Shown in pieces: positions 50,439 through 58,714 of a stretch of 64,000 bases of DNA. The position numbers were made by a program, and so were the translations under genes. Position 1 is the stretch's first letter, and each line of letters starts with the position of its first letter. Below the pieces are notes generated by a model that saw only the letters and a list, made by a program, of their open reading frames with translations, was not told the DNA's origin and ran no database searches. Source of the DNA: Scandinavium sp036271055 (lineage in GTDB: Bacteria; Pseudomonadota; Gammaproteobacteria; Enterobacterales; Enterobacteriaceae); contig NZ_DATBBJ010000033.1 in the NCBI RefSeq assembly GCF_036271055.1, positions 13,689 to 77,688 of the forward strand. The letters run 5' to 3'.

Positions 50439-52832
50439 ATGCTTAAAACTGTGCGTTACAGCTTGTTGACGACTGGATTGTTATTGAGCGGTATTGCCCT
50501 GGCAACGCCCGCTGGCGATTTACCGCTGATGCCGTGGCCAGCTCAGGTCGAACGCCCATCGGCGCAAGGTGCGCTGGTGCTGAACAATCAGCTGACCATT
50601 AATCTCAGCGGCGATGATTTGGGCGATGCGCTCAACCGTCTGCGCGACCGGATTTCCCGTCAAACCGGCTGGGAAATGATGCCGCAGAGTTCACCGGCTA
50701 AAACGCCAACTATCGATATTGTCATTGCCCATAAAGTGCCTGCTGTTCCACGCCCTGACAGCGATGAAACCTACAAGCTGGTGGTCGATGAAACGGGTGT
50801 AAAGCTTACCGCCAACACTCGCTTCGGCGCGCTGCACGGAATAGAAACGCTGCTGCAGTTGATTCAGAACGGGCCAGATAACACCGCCATTCCTTATGTC
50901 ACAATAGAAGATTCCCCGCGCTTCCCATGGCGTGGCGTGCTGCTGGATTCCGCGCGTCACTTCCTGCCGATTGAAGATATCAAGCGTCAGCTCGACGGCA
51001 TGGCGGCGGCAAAACTCAACGTCTTCCACTGGCATCTAACCGACGATCAGGGCTGGCGCTTTGCCTCCACGCGTTATCCGAAATTGCAGCAGCTTGCCAG
51101 CGACGGCAAGTATTACACGGTGGCACAGATGAAAGAGATCGTGCGGTACGCCGCCGATCGCGGCATTCGTGTGGTGCCGGAAATCGACATGCCGGGCCAT
51201 GCATCGGCGATTGCGGTCGCTTACCCGGAGCTGATGAGCGCGCCGGGGCCGTATGAAATGGAACGTCACTGGGGCGTGCTGAAACCGGTGCTCGATCCGA
51301 CCAAAGAGGCAACTTATACCTTTGCGGACGCAATGATCGGCGAATTGACGGCGATCTTCCCGGATCCGTATCTGCACATTGGCGGCGATGAAGTCGATGA
51401 CACGCAGTGGAAAAACAATCCGGCGATCCAGAAATTCATGCAGGAAAACAAGCTGGCCGACAGTCACGCGTTACAGGCGTACTTCAACCGTCGACTGGAA
51501 ACGATCCTCGAAAAACATCACCGACAGATGGTTGGCTGGGATGAAATTTACCATCCGGACCTGCCGAAAAGCATTCTGATCCAGTCGTGGCAAGGGCAGG
51601 ATGCGCTCGGTGAAGTGGCGAAAAATGGCTACAAAGGCATTCTCTCCACCGGCTTTTATCTCGATCAGCCGCAAAGTGCTGCCTATCACTATCGCAATGA
51701 AATCGTGCCAACGGGCCTGAACGGTATCGACACAATCAGCGATGCCGATAGCGCGCAGAGCTGGACGTTTACCATGCCGCGCCTGAAAGGCAGCGCGGTA
51801 GAAGGCACCTTCACGTTGGTTAAGGGTGATCAGGAGTGGCGCGGATTTATTGATTTCAAAGGGAAATCACGCCGTGCTGTGGATGACATCGAATGGATTA
51901 GCCCCGATCAGGTGACTTTTACCGTTGATACCTGGATGGGTGAAACGCGTCCGGTGCTGAACATACATGACGACCGGCTTGGCGGGTATTTCCTCGTCGG
52001 CAACGTGCGTTATCCGGTGAGCGGCGAGCGACTGGATGACGTGCCAGCGGGTATTCAGCCTGTAGTGCCGGACGAGGCGCAGCAGAAGAATCTTCTCGGC
52101 GGTGAAGCGGCGCTTTGGGCAGAAAACATCGTTGCACCTGTGCTGGATATCCGTCTGTGGCCGCGCGGGTTTGTGGTCGCTGAACGGTTGTGGTCGGCGA
52201 AAGACGTGAACGATACCGACAATATGTACCAGCGTTTGCAGGCCATTGACAGTTGGTCGACGGTGTCCGTTGGGCTGCAACAGCACTCGCAGCAATTGGT
52301 GCAGTTCACGCGTCTGGCGAACGGCGGCAGCACGTTGCCGTTGCAAGTTCTCGCTCAGGCCATTGAACCCGCGCAGTATTACACCCGCCAGCATCTCAAA
52401 TTCCAGGCCGGAAATTACCATCAGTTTGAACCGTTAAACCGTTTCGCTGACGCGCTTCCTGCCGAAAGCGACACTGTGCGCCATCTTAATGAATGGGCGG
52501 AAAACCTGATCAGCGACGCGGAAGATAACGAAAGCGCTGATGCGCTGCGTCACGTCTTTACCCGCTGGCAGAACAATACCGCCGATGTGCTGTTGCTGAC
52601 CGATGGCAATCATCAACTGACAAGCATGAAACCGGTGGCGTTGCAGGTCGATAAACTGGCGGCGCTGGGGCTGCGTTTAACGGATTTGGTGGCGCGTCAG
52701 GGCACGCTCGATGACAAAGAGTACGCGTCGATTCAGACTCAGCTCGATGAAGCGGCGAAAACGCAGGATGAGGTGGTGATTGCGGCGGTGTACCCGTTGG
52801 AGACGCTGCTGCGCGCGACGCGGATAGAGTAA
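50439..52832 (+). CDS. Family 20 beta-N-acetylhexosaminidase, exported
   Basis: A 797-residue glycoside hydrolase that should release terminal beta-linked GlcNAc from chito-oligosaccharides or similar glycans, in the periplasm or outer membrane. The Sec signal peptide (about 1-22, ending IALA-TP) is followed by a GH20b domain (to about 155) and the catalytic barrel. FHWHLTDDQGWR is at 196-207, and the catalytic Asp317-Glu318 pair is in HIGGDEVDD. GGEAALWAE (554-562) is the late barrel element. Residues about 425-545 form a beta-rich insert within the barrel. There is no sugar-uptake gene next to it. Not found at this place in E. coli K-12. I chose the ATG at 50439 for the signal peptide and AAAGGA site. 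Confidence 0.9.
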   Translation: MLKTVRYSLLTTGLLLSGIALATPAGDLPLMPWPAQVERPSAQGALVLNNQLTINLSGDDLGDALNRLRDRISRQTGWEMMPQSSPAKTPTIDIVIAHKVPAVPRPDSDETYKLVVDETGVKLTANTRFGALHGIETLLQLIQNGPDNTAIPYVTIEDSPRFPWRGVLLDSARHFLPIEDIKRQLDGMAAAKLNVFHWHLTDDQGWRFASTRYPKLQQLASDGKYYTVAQMKEIVRYAADRGIRVVPEIDMPGHASAIAVAYPELMSAPGPYEMERHWGVLKPVLDPTKEATYTFADAMIGELTAIFPDPYLHIGGDEVDDTQWKNNPAIQKFMQENKLADSHALQAYFNRRLETILEKHHRQMVGWDEIYHPDLPKSILIQSWQGQDALGEVAKNGYKGILSTGFYLDQPQSAAYHYRNEIVPTGLNGIDTISDADSAQSWTFTMPRLKGSAVEGTFTLVKGDQEWRGFIDFKGKSRRAVDDIEWISPDQVTFTVDTWMGETRPVLNIHDDRLGGYFLVGNVRYPVSGERLDDVPAGIQPVVPDEAQQKNLLGGEAALWAENIVAPVLDIRLWPRGFVVAERLWSAKDVNDTDNMYQRLQAIDSWSTVSVGLQQHSQQLVQFTRLANGGSTLPLQVLAQAIEPAQYYTRQHLKFQAGNYHQFEPLNRFADALPAESDTVRHLNEWAENLISDAEDNESADALRHVFTRWQNNTADVLLLTDGNHQLTSMKPVALQVDKLAALGLRLTDLVARQGTLDDKEYASIQTQLDEAAKTQDEVVIAAVYPLETLLRATRIE

Positions 52833-52840
52833 AATGTGGT

Positions 52841-52888
52841 GCCGGGTCAGTGATTTTGTCGGCCCGGCAACCAACATGTCGCCGGGCA
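52841..52888. repeat. REP-like cluster between hexosaminidase gene and ridA
   Basis: TGCCGGGTCAGTG...GGCCCGGCA followed by CGCCGGGCA, in the gap between convergent genes. Confidence 0.65.
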
Positions 52889-52895
52889 ATGACGA

Positions 52896-53282
52896 CTAGC
52901 GACGAACCGCGATAGCTTCGATTTCGATCTTCACATCTTTCGGCAGACGCGCGACTTCTACGCAAGAACGCGCCGGGAAGGTTGCTTTGTGCTCATTGAA
53001 GAACGCTTCGTAAGTGGCGTTAACGGTTGCGAAATCATTCAGATCTTTCACGAAAACGGTAGTTTTCACGATATCACCGACTTTCAGGCCAGCCGCTTCA
53101 ACAATCGCCTTCACGTTGTCCAGAGACTGACGCGCCTGCGCAGCCACATCTTCCGCTACGGTGCCGGTTTTTGGGCACACTGGAATCTGGCCGGAAGTGA
53201 TAATCATATTGCCTAAATCCACAGCCTGAACGTAAGGGCCGATGGCTGCTGGTGCATTTTCCGTCGCGATAACTTTGCTCAT
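52896..53282 (-). CDS. ridA: Enamine/imine deaminase RidA
   Basis: A 128-residue trimeric YjgF/YER057c-family deaminase that removes reactive 2-aminoacrylate. The conserved arginine is in FPARSCVEVARLPKD (about residues 100-115), and the N-terminus has APAAIGPYVQAV. A GGAG site precedes the ATG. It lies downstream of pyrBI as in E. coli; E. coli groups it with pyrimidine genes by place only. Confidence 0.97.
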   Translation of the reverse strand: MSKVIATENAPAAIGPYVQAVDLGNMIITSGQIPVCPKTGTVAEDVAAQARQSLDNVKAIVEAAGLKVGDIVKTTVFVKDLNDFATVNATYEAFFNEHKATFPARSCVEVARLPKDVKIEIEAIAVRR

Positions 53283-53364
53283 GATTTCTCCTTTGTGACA
53301 GCGGTAGTAGGTTTCATTGGTGCCTGGCCATTATAGGCAGCCTGGTACCTGATACCAACCTCAA

Positions 53365-53826
53365 TTAGTTGGACAACACCACGGTGTGTGAGAACTCTTT
53401 TTCGCAGTATTTGCACTTAAGGGCGATGTCGTCGGCGCGCTTTCTCACGCTAAAGCTTGAGGACACGGGTTCCGCGTGGCTGATGCAGTTGCTGTTTGGG
53501 CACACCAGCACACTCTCAATACGCTCCGGCAGGCTTGGGCGCGATTTGCCGACCACTTCATAATTATCGATGCGGTTGACCGTGGCGTGCGGGGCATACA
53601 GCGACAGCTGGTTTACCTGCGCATCGGTCAGGAATGTATTCTCTATTTTAATCAAATCTTTACGGCCCATCTCACCAGACGGCAAATTCAGGCCGATGGT
53701 GATGCGCTGGTCGGTTTCGGTCAGTTTGAACAGTGTCAGCAATTTAAAGCCAATTTGCGCCGGGATATGGTCAATCACCGTGCCACGGTTGATGGCTTCT
53801 ACCTGCAGTTTATTATCGTGTGTCAT
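53365..53826 (-). CDS. pyrI: Aspartate carbamoyltransferase regulatory chain
   Basis: A 153-residue chain with a nucleotide-binding allosteric domain (N-terminal) and a zinc domain. The four zinc cysteines are in LVCPNSNCI and KCKYCEKEF (about residues 109, 114, 138 and 141). It binds CTP and ATP to set PyrB activity. Follows pyrB by 11 bases. Confidence 0.98.
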   Translation of the reverse strand: MTHDNKLQVEAINRGTVIDHIPAQIGFKLLTLFKLTETDQRITIGLNLPSGEMGRKDLIKIENTFLTDAQVNQLSLYAPHATVNRIDNYEVVGKSRPSLPERIESVLVCPNSNCISHAEPVSSSFSVRKRADDIALKCKYCEKEFSHTVVLSN

Positions 53827-53837
53827 CTTTTTTCCCC

Positions 53838-54773
53838 TTACAGAGCCAAATCGCTGTTCAGAACCAGTGCCAGTAAAGCCTGGCGCGCAAAGATGCCGTT
53901 CCCGGCCTGTTGGAAGTACCAGGCGTGCGGTGTTTTATCGACATCGGTGGTGATTTCATCAATGCGCGGCAGCGGGTGTAACACTTTCATGTTGCTGCGC
54001 GCGCCTTCCAGATCGGCCGCACGCAGGACGAATTGCGCTTTCACGTTGGCGTATTCGGACGGATCAAGACGCTCTTTCTGCACGCGGGTCATATACAGAA
54101 TATCCACTTTCGCCATCACCTCTTCGATGGTGCCGTGCAGGCTCCAGGCGATGCCTTTTTCGTCGAGCATATCGAGAATGTACTGCGGCATCGCCAGCGC
54201 ATCCGGGGCGATAAAGTAGAAACGGTTGCCGTTAAATTTCGCCAGCGCCTGCGTCAGGGAGTGCACGGTGCGGCCATATTTCAGGTCGCCCACCATCGCA
54301 ATGCTGAGGTTTTCCAGACGGCCCTGCGTTTCCTGAATGGTGAAGAGATCCAGCAGGGTTTGCGTCGGGTGCTGGTTCGCACCATCTCCCGCATTGAGAA
54401 TTGGAATTCCACCGGAAAATTCCGTTGCCAGACGCGCCGCGCCTTCCTGCGGATGACGCATCACAATCGCGTCAACATAGGTACTGATAACCGAAATGGT
54501 ATCGGCCAGCGTTTCGCCTTTTTTGCCGAGTGACGTGTTTGCACTGTCGGAGAAGCCGACTACGCTCGCACCCAGACGATGCATCGACGTTTCAAACGAC
54601 AGGCGCGTGCGGGTTGAGGCTTCAAAGAAGCAGCTGGCGATCACTTTATGCTTCAACAATTCCGGCTGCGGGTGTGCTTTCAGTTTGGCGGCAGTCGCCA
54701 GCACCAGTTCAAGGTCTTCGCGGCTGAGATCGTTTATGGAAATGATATGTTTTTGATATAGCGGGTTAGCCAT
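53838..54773 (-). CDS. pyrB: Aspartate carbamoyltransferase catalytic chain
   Basis: Catalyses carbamoyl-phosphate plus aspartate to carbamoyl-aspartate, the first pyrimidine step. It has 311 residues. The carbamoyl-phosphate motif STRTRLSFE (about residues 52-60) and HPLPRIDEI are present. I chose the ATG at 54773 (MANPLYQKHIIS), behind AGGAG; an in-frame ATG 24 bases upstream falls in the attenuator region. Expression is set by the pyrL leader. Confidence 0.98.
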   Translation of the reverse strand: MANPLYQKHIISINDLSREDLELVLATAAKLKAHPQPELLKHKVIASCFFEASTRTRLSFETSMHRLGASVVGFSDSANTSLGKKGETLADTISVISTYVDAIVMRHPQEGAARLATEFSGGIPILNAGDGANQHPTQTLLDLFTIQETQGRLENLSIAMVGDLKYGRTVHSLTQALAKFNGNRFYFIAPDALAMPQYILDMLDEKGIAWSLHGTIEEVMAKVDILYMTRVQKERLDPSEYANVKAQFVLRAADLEGARSNMKVLHPLPRIDEITTDVDKTPHAWYFQQAGNGIFARQALLALVLNSDLAL

Positions 54774-54912
54774 TGTTATCTCCTGACGCCTGGGCAAAAA
54801 AAAAGCCCCTTAAAAAGGGGCTCTTGAAATGGGGGATGCAACGGAAGAAAAACGGCAGGCCAGCGCCTGTTTTCAGACGCGGTAAGACAGAATGTCGAAC
54901 GCAATTGACCAT
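54766..54912 (-). CDS. pyrL: pyrBI operon leader peptide PyrL
   Basis: A 48-codon frame starting MVNCVRHSVLPRLKTGAGLP behind a GGAGG site (E. coli starts MVQCVRHFVLPRLKKDAGLP). It runs through the attenuator, including a nine-T run that gives three Phe codons. It ends at a TAA that overlaps codons 2-3 of pyrB. In E. coli tight coupling of ribosome and polymerase under low UTP prevents the attenuator from forming. Confidence 0.85.
   Translation of the reverse strand: MVNCVRHSVLPRLKTGAGLPFFFRCIPHFKSPFLRGFFFAQASGDNNG
54796..54822 (-). terminator. pyrBI attenuator
   Basis: AGCCCCTT pairs with AAGGGGCT (54804-54822) around AAA, followed on the minus strand by a run of T (54796-54804). It lies inside the pyrL frame just before pyrB. 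Confidence 0.93.
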
Positions 54913-54936
54913 GCTTCCTCCGGGCAAACGGCTGGC

Positions 54937-54964
54937 ATTATACGCAGCTGCGCTTGCGGATCAA
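54937..54964 (-). promoter_or_regulatory. pyrBI promoter
   Basis: On the minus strand TTGATC (54959-54964) and a perfect TATAAT (54937-54942), with 16-bp spacing. The bases after the -10 read GCCAGCCGTTTG, which differ from the E. coli AATTTG initiation region. Confidence 0.85.
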
Positions 54965-55105
54965 GCGATTCGTTCACAGACAGGAAAACGATTGCTTACG
55001 GATTTCTGCGCGGGCGCAAATATCCACAAAAAACAGATGGTAGGATGGCGCGTTTGGCGGTATAAAAAATGAAATTGAAACGTTGTTTTATATTAAGGGG
55101 TTTTT

Positions 55106-55558
55106 ATGATCGCCGGAAATATTCATCATTTGCATGGCTGGCTGCCGCAGGAATTGCGTCAGGCCATCGAACACGTTAAAGCACACGTCACCGATGCCAC
55201 GCCGCTTGGAAAACATGACATCGACGGTAACCGCCTGTTTTATCTGATTTCAGAAGACAGCACCGCGCCGTTTGCCGAACGCCGCGCCGAGTATCACGCG
55301 CGTTATCTGGACATCCAAATCATTCTGAAAGGCGTGGAAGGCATGACGTTCAGCACGCAGCCTGCGGGTCAACCGGACACCGACTGGCTGGCCGATAAAG
55401 ACATCGCGTTTCTGCCGGAAGGCGTGCAGGAAAAAACTGTGGTGCTGAGCGAGGGGGATTTCGTGGTGTTCTACCCGGGCGAAGTGCATAAACCGCTCTG
55501 TGCCGTCGGCGCGCCAGCTAAAGTGCGCAAAGCCGTGGTGAAGATGTTGGTAGAGTAA
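55106..55558 (+). CDS. yjgK: YhcH/YjgK/YiaL family protein (DUF386)
   Basis: A 150-residue cupin-like beta-sandwich protein matching E. coli YjgK along its whole length; exact function unknown. Conserved features: EYHARYLDIQIILKG (about residues 62-76), a conserved GE..H in YPGEVHKPLCAV (about 124-135). Relatives are linked to sialic-acid or sugar metabolism. It is preceded by AAGGGG. It is divergent from pyrL-pyrB. Confidence 0.88.
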   Translation: MIAGNIHHLHGWLPQELRQAIEHVKAHVTDATPLGKHDIDGNRLFYLISEDSTAPFAERRAEYHARYLDIQIILKGVEGMTFSTQPAGQPDTDWLADKDIAFLPEGVQEKTVVLSEGDFVVFYPGEVHKPLCAVGAPAKVRKAVVKMLVE

Positions 55559-55564
55559 ATTAAT

Positions 55565-55632
55565 GCCTGATGGCGCTGCGCTTCTCAGACCTACCGTGCG
55601 TAGGCCCGCTCAGGCGTAGCGCCGCCGGGCAA
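55565..55632. repeat. REP pair between yjgK and argI
   Basis: TGCCTGATGGCGCTGCGC... and an inverted GTAGGCCC...GCGCCGCCGGGCA unit, between convergent genes. Confidence 0.8.
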
Positions 55633-55635
55633 AAA

Positions 55636-56640
55636 TCACTGACTCAACGTCGCGACCATCACTGCTTTAATAGTGTGCATCCGGTTTTCAGCTTGATCGA
55701 AAACGATACTGGCTTGCGACTCAAATACTTCGTCGGTCACTTCCATTCCGCCGTGCAAACCGTACTCTTCGGCCATTTGTTTACCGAGCGTGGTCTGGTC
55801 GTCATGGAAGGCAGGCAAGCAGTGCAGGAACTTCACCTGCGGGTTACCAGTGAGCGCCAGCATGTTTTTATTCACCTGGTAGTCACGTAACAGCCCGATC
55901 CGTTCGGCCCATTTTGACTTCGCTTCGCCCATCGACACCCACACATCGGTATAAATAAAATCAGCGCCTTTCACGCCTGAAGCTACGTCTTCGGTAAGGA
56001 CAATTTCCCCACCATTTTTCTGTGCCAACGCTTTGCATTCTGCGACCAGACTCGCTTCCGGCCAGCAGCTTTGTGGTGCAACCAGACGTAAATTCAGCCC
56101 CGTGAGCGCCGCCGCTTCCAGCATAGAGTTACCCATGTTGTTACGTGCATCCCCGGCGTATACCAACGTCATTTCGTTGAACGCTTTGCCCGGTAAATGT
56201 TCCTGCATTGTCAGCAAATCGGCCAGTAATTGGGTCGGATGGAATTCATTTGTTAGCCCGTTCCACACCGGAACGCCTGCATATTGCGCCAGTGTTTCCA
56301 CCACTTCTTGGCCGTGACCACGATACTGAATGCCGTCGTACATCCGGCCCAGTACGCGGGCGGTGTCTTTAATCGATTCTTTGTGCCCAATCTGGCTGCC
56401 GCTTGGGCCGAGATACGTCACGCGTGCGCCCTGATCGAATGCGGCAACTTCGAAAGAGCATCGGGTACGGGTCGAGTCTTTTTCGAAGATGAGCGCGATA
56501 TTTTTTCCGGTCAGTTTGGGTACTTCATTGCCGCTCTTTTTATCGGCTTTAAGCTGCGCCGACAGCGAAAGCAGATGAGCGAGTTGGGCAGGGGTAAAAT
56601 CCAGTAATTTCAAAAAGTGCTTCTGGTATAACGCAGACAT
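55636..56640 (-). CDS. argI: Ornithine carbamoyltransferase ArgI
   Basis: Makes citrulline from ornithine and carbamoyl phosphate in arginine synthesis. It has 334 residues. Carbamoyl-phosphate motif STRTRCSFEVAAFD (about residues 56-69) and ornithine motif HCLPAFHD (about 273-280). Two ARG boxes overlap its promoter, so ArgR should repress it. Confidence 0.97.
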   Translation of the reverse strand: MSALYQKHFLKLLDFTPAQLAHLLSLSAQLKADKKSGNEVPKLTGKNIALIFEKDSTRTRCSFEVAAFDQGARVTYLGPSGSQIGHKESIKDTARVLGRMYDGIQYRGHGQEVVETLAQYAGVPVWNGLTNEFHPTQLLADLLTMQEHLPGKAFNEMTLVYAGDARNNMGNSMLEAAALTGLNLRLVAPQSCWPEASLVAECKALAQKNGGEIVLTEDVASGVKGADFIYTDVWVSMGEAKSKWAERIGLLRDYQVNKNMLALTGNPQVKFLHCLPAFHDDQTTLGKQMAEEYGLHGGMEVTDEVFESQASIVFDQAENRMHTIKAVMVATLSQ

Positions 56641-56667
56641 TTTTCCCTCTCATGGCATACGCCACTT

Positions 56668-56706
56668 ATTGAATTAAAATTCAATTTATATGTATGAATA
56701 TTCATT
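56668..56706 (-). promoter_or_regulatory. Tandem ARG boxes upstream of argI
   Basis: Box 1 at 56668-56685 has TGAAT-TAAA-ATTCA; box 2 at 56689-56706 has TGTAT-GAAT-ATTCA. The 21-bp centre spacing is the one used by ArgR hexamers. Confidence 0.9.
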
Positions 56707-56803
56707 TGCAACCCCGTTTCACAAATCTTTGTGGTAAAGGTGGAGGCAATGACTGCGGTATGTGAAAATAGAAGTATCTGCCGCACATCATGAGGAACGA
56801 GTT

Positions 56804-57232
56804 ATGGCAAACCCTGAACACCTGGAAGAGCAGCGCGAAGAAACGCGTCTGATTATTGAAGAGCTACTGGATGATGGCAGCGATCCAGACGCGCTGTACA
56901 CCATTGAGCACCATTTCTCCGCAGACGATTTTGAAACGCTGGAAAAAGTGGCGGTAGAAGTCTTTAAAATGGGTTACGAAGTGACCGAGCCAGAAGAGCT
57001 GGAAGTGGAAGAGGGCGGCGAAGTGGTTATCTGCTGTGACGCGCTCAGCGAATGTGCGCTCAATCCAGAGCTTATCGACGCGCAGGTTGAACAGCTGATG
57101 AACCTGGCTGAGAAATTCGGCGTGGAATACGATGGCTGGGGAACCTACTTCGAAGATCCGAACGGTGAAGGCGAAGAAGGCGATGACGATGAAGATCTCG
57201 TCGACGAAGATGACGACGGCGTTCGCCACTAA
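56804..57232 (+). CDS. rraB: Ribonuclease E inhibitor RraB
   Basis: A 142-residue protein (E. coli 138) that binds the C-terminal half of RNase E and alters degradosome activity. It is strongly acidic, with a Glu/Asp-rich tail (GEEGDDDEDLVDEDDD). I chose the ATG at 56804 (MANPEHLEEQREE) behind GAGG; an in-frame ATG 42 bases earlier is unconserved. It is divergent from argI and followed by a hairpin. Confidence 0.95.
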   Translation: MANPEHLEEQREETRLIIEELLDDGSDPDALYTIEHHFSADDFETLEKVAVEVFKMGYEVTEPEELEVEEGGEVVICCDALSECALNPELIDAQVEQLMNLAEKFGVEYDGWGTYFEDPNGEGEEGDDDEDLVDEDDDGVRH

Positions 57233-57241
57233 GTTATGACT

Positions 57242-57267
57242 GATGCGGCGACGCCAGTTGCCGCATC
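57242..57267 (+). terminator. Hairpin after rraB
   Basis: An 8-bp stem (GATGCGGC with GCCGCATC) and a 10-base loop, ten bases after the rraB stop and before miaE. It lacks a T run and overlaps an alternative upstream start of miaE. Confidence 0.5.
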
Positions 57268-57292
57268 CTGTTCACGAGACCGCGCAAGACAA

Positions 57293-58054
57293 ATGGACTA
57301 CCCGCAAATACTCGCTCCCGTTTTAACATTCCTCCAGTGCCCTACGCCGCAGGCGTGGACTGATAAAGCCCGTTCCCCGGAACATCTTCCGCTGTTGCTG
57401 ACCGATCATCTGGTGTGCGAGCTAAAAGCCGCCCAGACCGCAATGCTATTGGTACGGAAATACGTGGCCGATAAAGAAGGATCTGACGCTTTACTGACGT
57501 GGCTACAACCGTATGAGGCCTTTGCGTTTCGTGGTGGTCCGGAACCGGACTTTGTTGCGCTGCAAAAGCAGATCAGCAAAAGCGTGATGCCGCAGACGAA
57601 CGACCCGTGGGGCCGCCAGCTCATCGACAGCATGGTGTTGCTTATTAAAGAAGAGCTGCATCACTTCTGGCAGGTGCGTGAAATCATGATTGCGCGCGAG
57701 ATCCCCTATGTGAAAATCACCGCCAGTCGTTATGCCAAAGGTATGTTGAAAGAAGTGCGCACTCACGAGCCGCTGACGCTCATCGACAAACTGATTTGTG
57801 GCGCGTATATAGAAGCGCGTTCCTGTGAGCGCTTTGCCGCGCTGGCGCCGCATTTGGATGACGATTTACGCACGTTTTATCTGTCACTGTTGCGCTCTGA
57901 GGCGAGGCATTATCAGGATTATCTGGCGCTGGCTCAGCAGGTTTCCGACATGGATATCGCGCCGAGAGTACGCTTGTTTGGCGAGGTGGAAGCGGCGCTC
58001 ATTTCAACGCCAGATGAGGAGTTTCGTTTTCACAGCGGCGTGCCGCTCGACTAA
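57293..58054 (+). CDS. miaE: tRNA 2-methylthio-N6-isopentenyladenosine-37 hydroxylase MiaE
   Basis: Di-iron, oxygen-dependent hydroxylase forming ms2io6A at position 37 of tRNAs. It has 253 residues, ferritin-like. The metal ligands are likely in HLVCELKAAQ (about residue 40), KEELHHFWQV (about 120-129), EARSCERFA (about 178-186) and RSEARHYQDY (about 207-216), two E-x-x-H pairs. E. coli K-12 lacks it; Salmonella has it at the same place. I preferred the ATG at 57293 (MDYPQILAPV); the ATG at 57236 would add 19 residues read through the rraB hairpin. Confidence 0.9.
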   Translation: MDYPQILAPVLTFLQCPTPQAWTDKARSPEHLPLLLTDHLVCELKAAQTAMLLVRKYVADKEGSDALLTWLQPYEAFAFRGGPEPDFVALQKQISKSVMPQTNDPWGRQLIDSMVLLIKEELHHFWQVREIMIAREIPYVKITASRYAKGMLKEVRTHEPLTLIDKLICGAYIEARSCERFAALAPHLDDDLRTFYLSLLRSEARHYQDYLALAQQVSDMDIAPRVRLFGEVEAALISTPDEEFRFHSGVPLD

Positions 58055-58089
58055 GAGAGAATGGCGGACGACAAGTTGCCCGCTTTCTA

Positions 58090-58599
58090 TTACAGGTCTT
58101 TCAGCATCCGCACTTCACAATCGACATGCCCGGTACAGCCGAGCGGTTCGTCTATATGCGCGAAGCCGAGATGCTCATACAGCGCAATGGCTTCTTTCAG
58201 AAAAGCGGTCGTTTCCAGATAGCAGCGGGTAAATCCCTGTTCACGGGCATGATCCATGGCTATTAATGCCAGTTTCTTTGCCATCCCTTTGCCACGTGCT
58301 GTCGGTAGGAAATACATTTTTTGCAGTTCGCAGATCCCATTTTCGCTGCATTTCAGCGGTGCGACACCGCCGCCACCCACGACCTTGCCGTCTAACTCAA
58401 TCACCCAATAGGCGTGGCCTGGCTGGCTGTAGAGTTGATACAACTCATCCAGATTTGGATCTGCGACGGTGTAGCCTTTATCGGCGGTGAGGCCATATTC
58501 GGCGGAGACCTGGCGGATGACACCTGCGATGGCTAAATTATCGGGCTCAGCCATCCGGCGCAGGGTAATTGCGGCCTGGGCCATAACGTTCATAGTCAT
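58090..58599 (-). CDS. yjgM: GNAT-family acetyltransferase YjgM
   Basis: A 169-residue GCN5-type acetyltransferase. The acetyl-CoA-binding loop is in FLPTARGKGMAKKLA (about residues 99-113), followed by a conserved C-terminal EALALYEHLGF-like element and GCTGHVDCEVRM. The substrate is not known with certainty. I chose the ATG at 58599 (MTMNVMAQ); nearby in-frame ATGs at 58593 and 58584 are alternatives. In E. coli yjgN lies between this gene and valS; here it is absent. Confidence 0.88.
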   Translation of the reverse strand: MTMNVMAQAAITLRRMAEPDNLAIAGVIRQVSAEYGLTADKGYTVADPNLDELYQLYSQPGHAYWVIELDGKVVGGGGVAPLKCSENGICELQKMYFLPTARGKGMAKKLALIAMDHAREQGFTRCYLETTAFLKEAIALYEHLGFAHIDEPLGCTGHVDCEVRMLKDL

Positions 58600-58714
58600 A
58601 CTCGTGAATAAAAAGGGAATTAGTGCAGTTAATAGCATTGCAGGAAAAACAGCGCAAGCGAGGATATTTCAACGAAGATACCCCTTACGCTGTGAGGCGT
58701 AAGGGGTCAGGGCA

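Noticed and set aside
54773..55072. A 99-residue plus-strand frame opposite the pyrBI leader
   Set aside because: It is the antisense of pyrL and the attenuator, with a Lys run from the nine-A stretch.
57236..57292. An N-terminal extension of MiaE from an ATG four bases after the rraB stop
   Set aside because: The extra 19 residues are read through a hairpin and look unlike coding sequence; the family-like start MDYPQILAPV is at 57293. It is not fully excluded.
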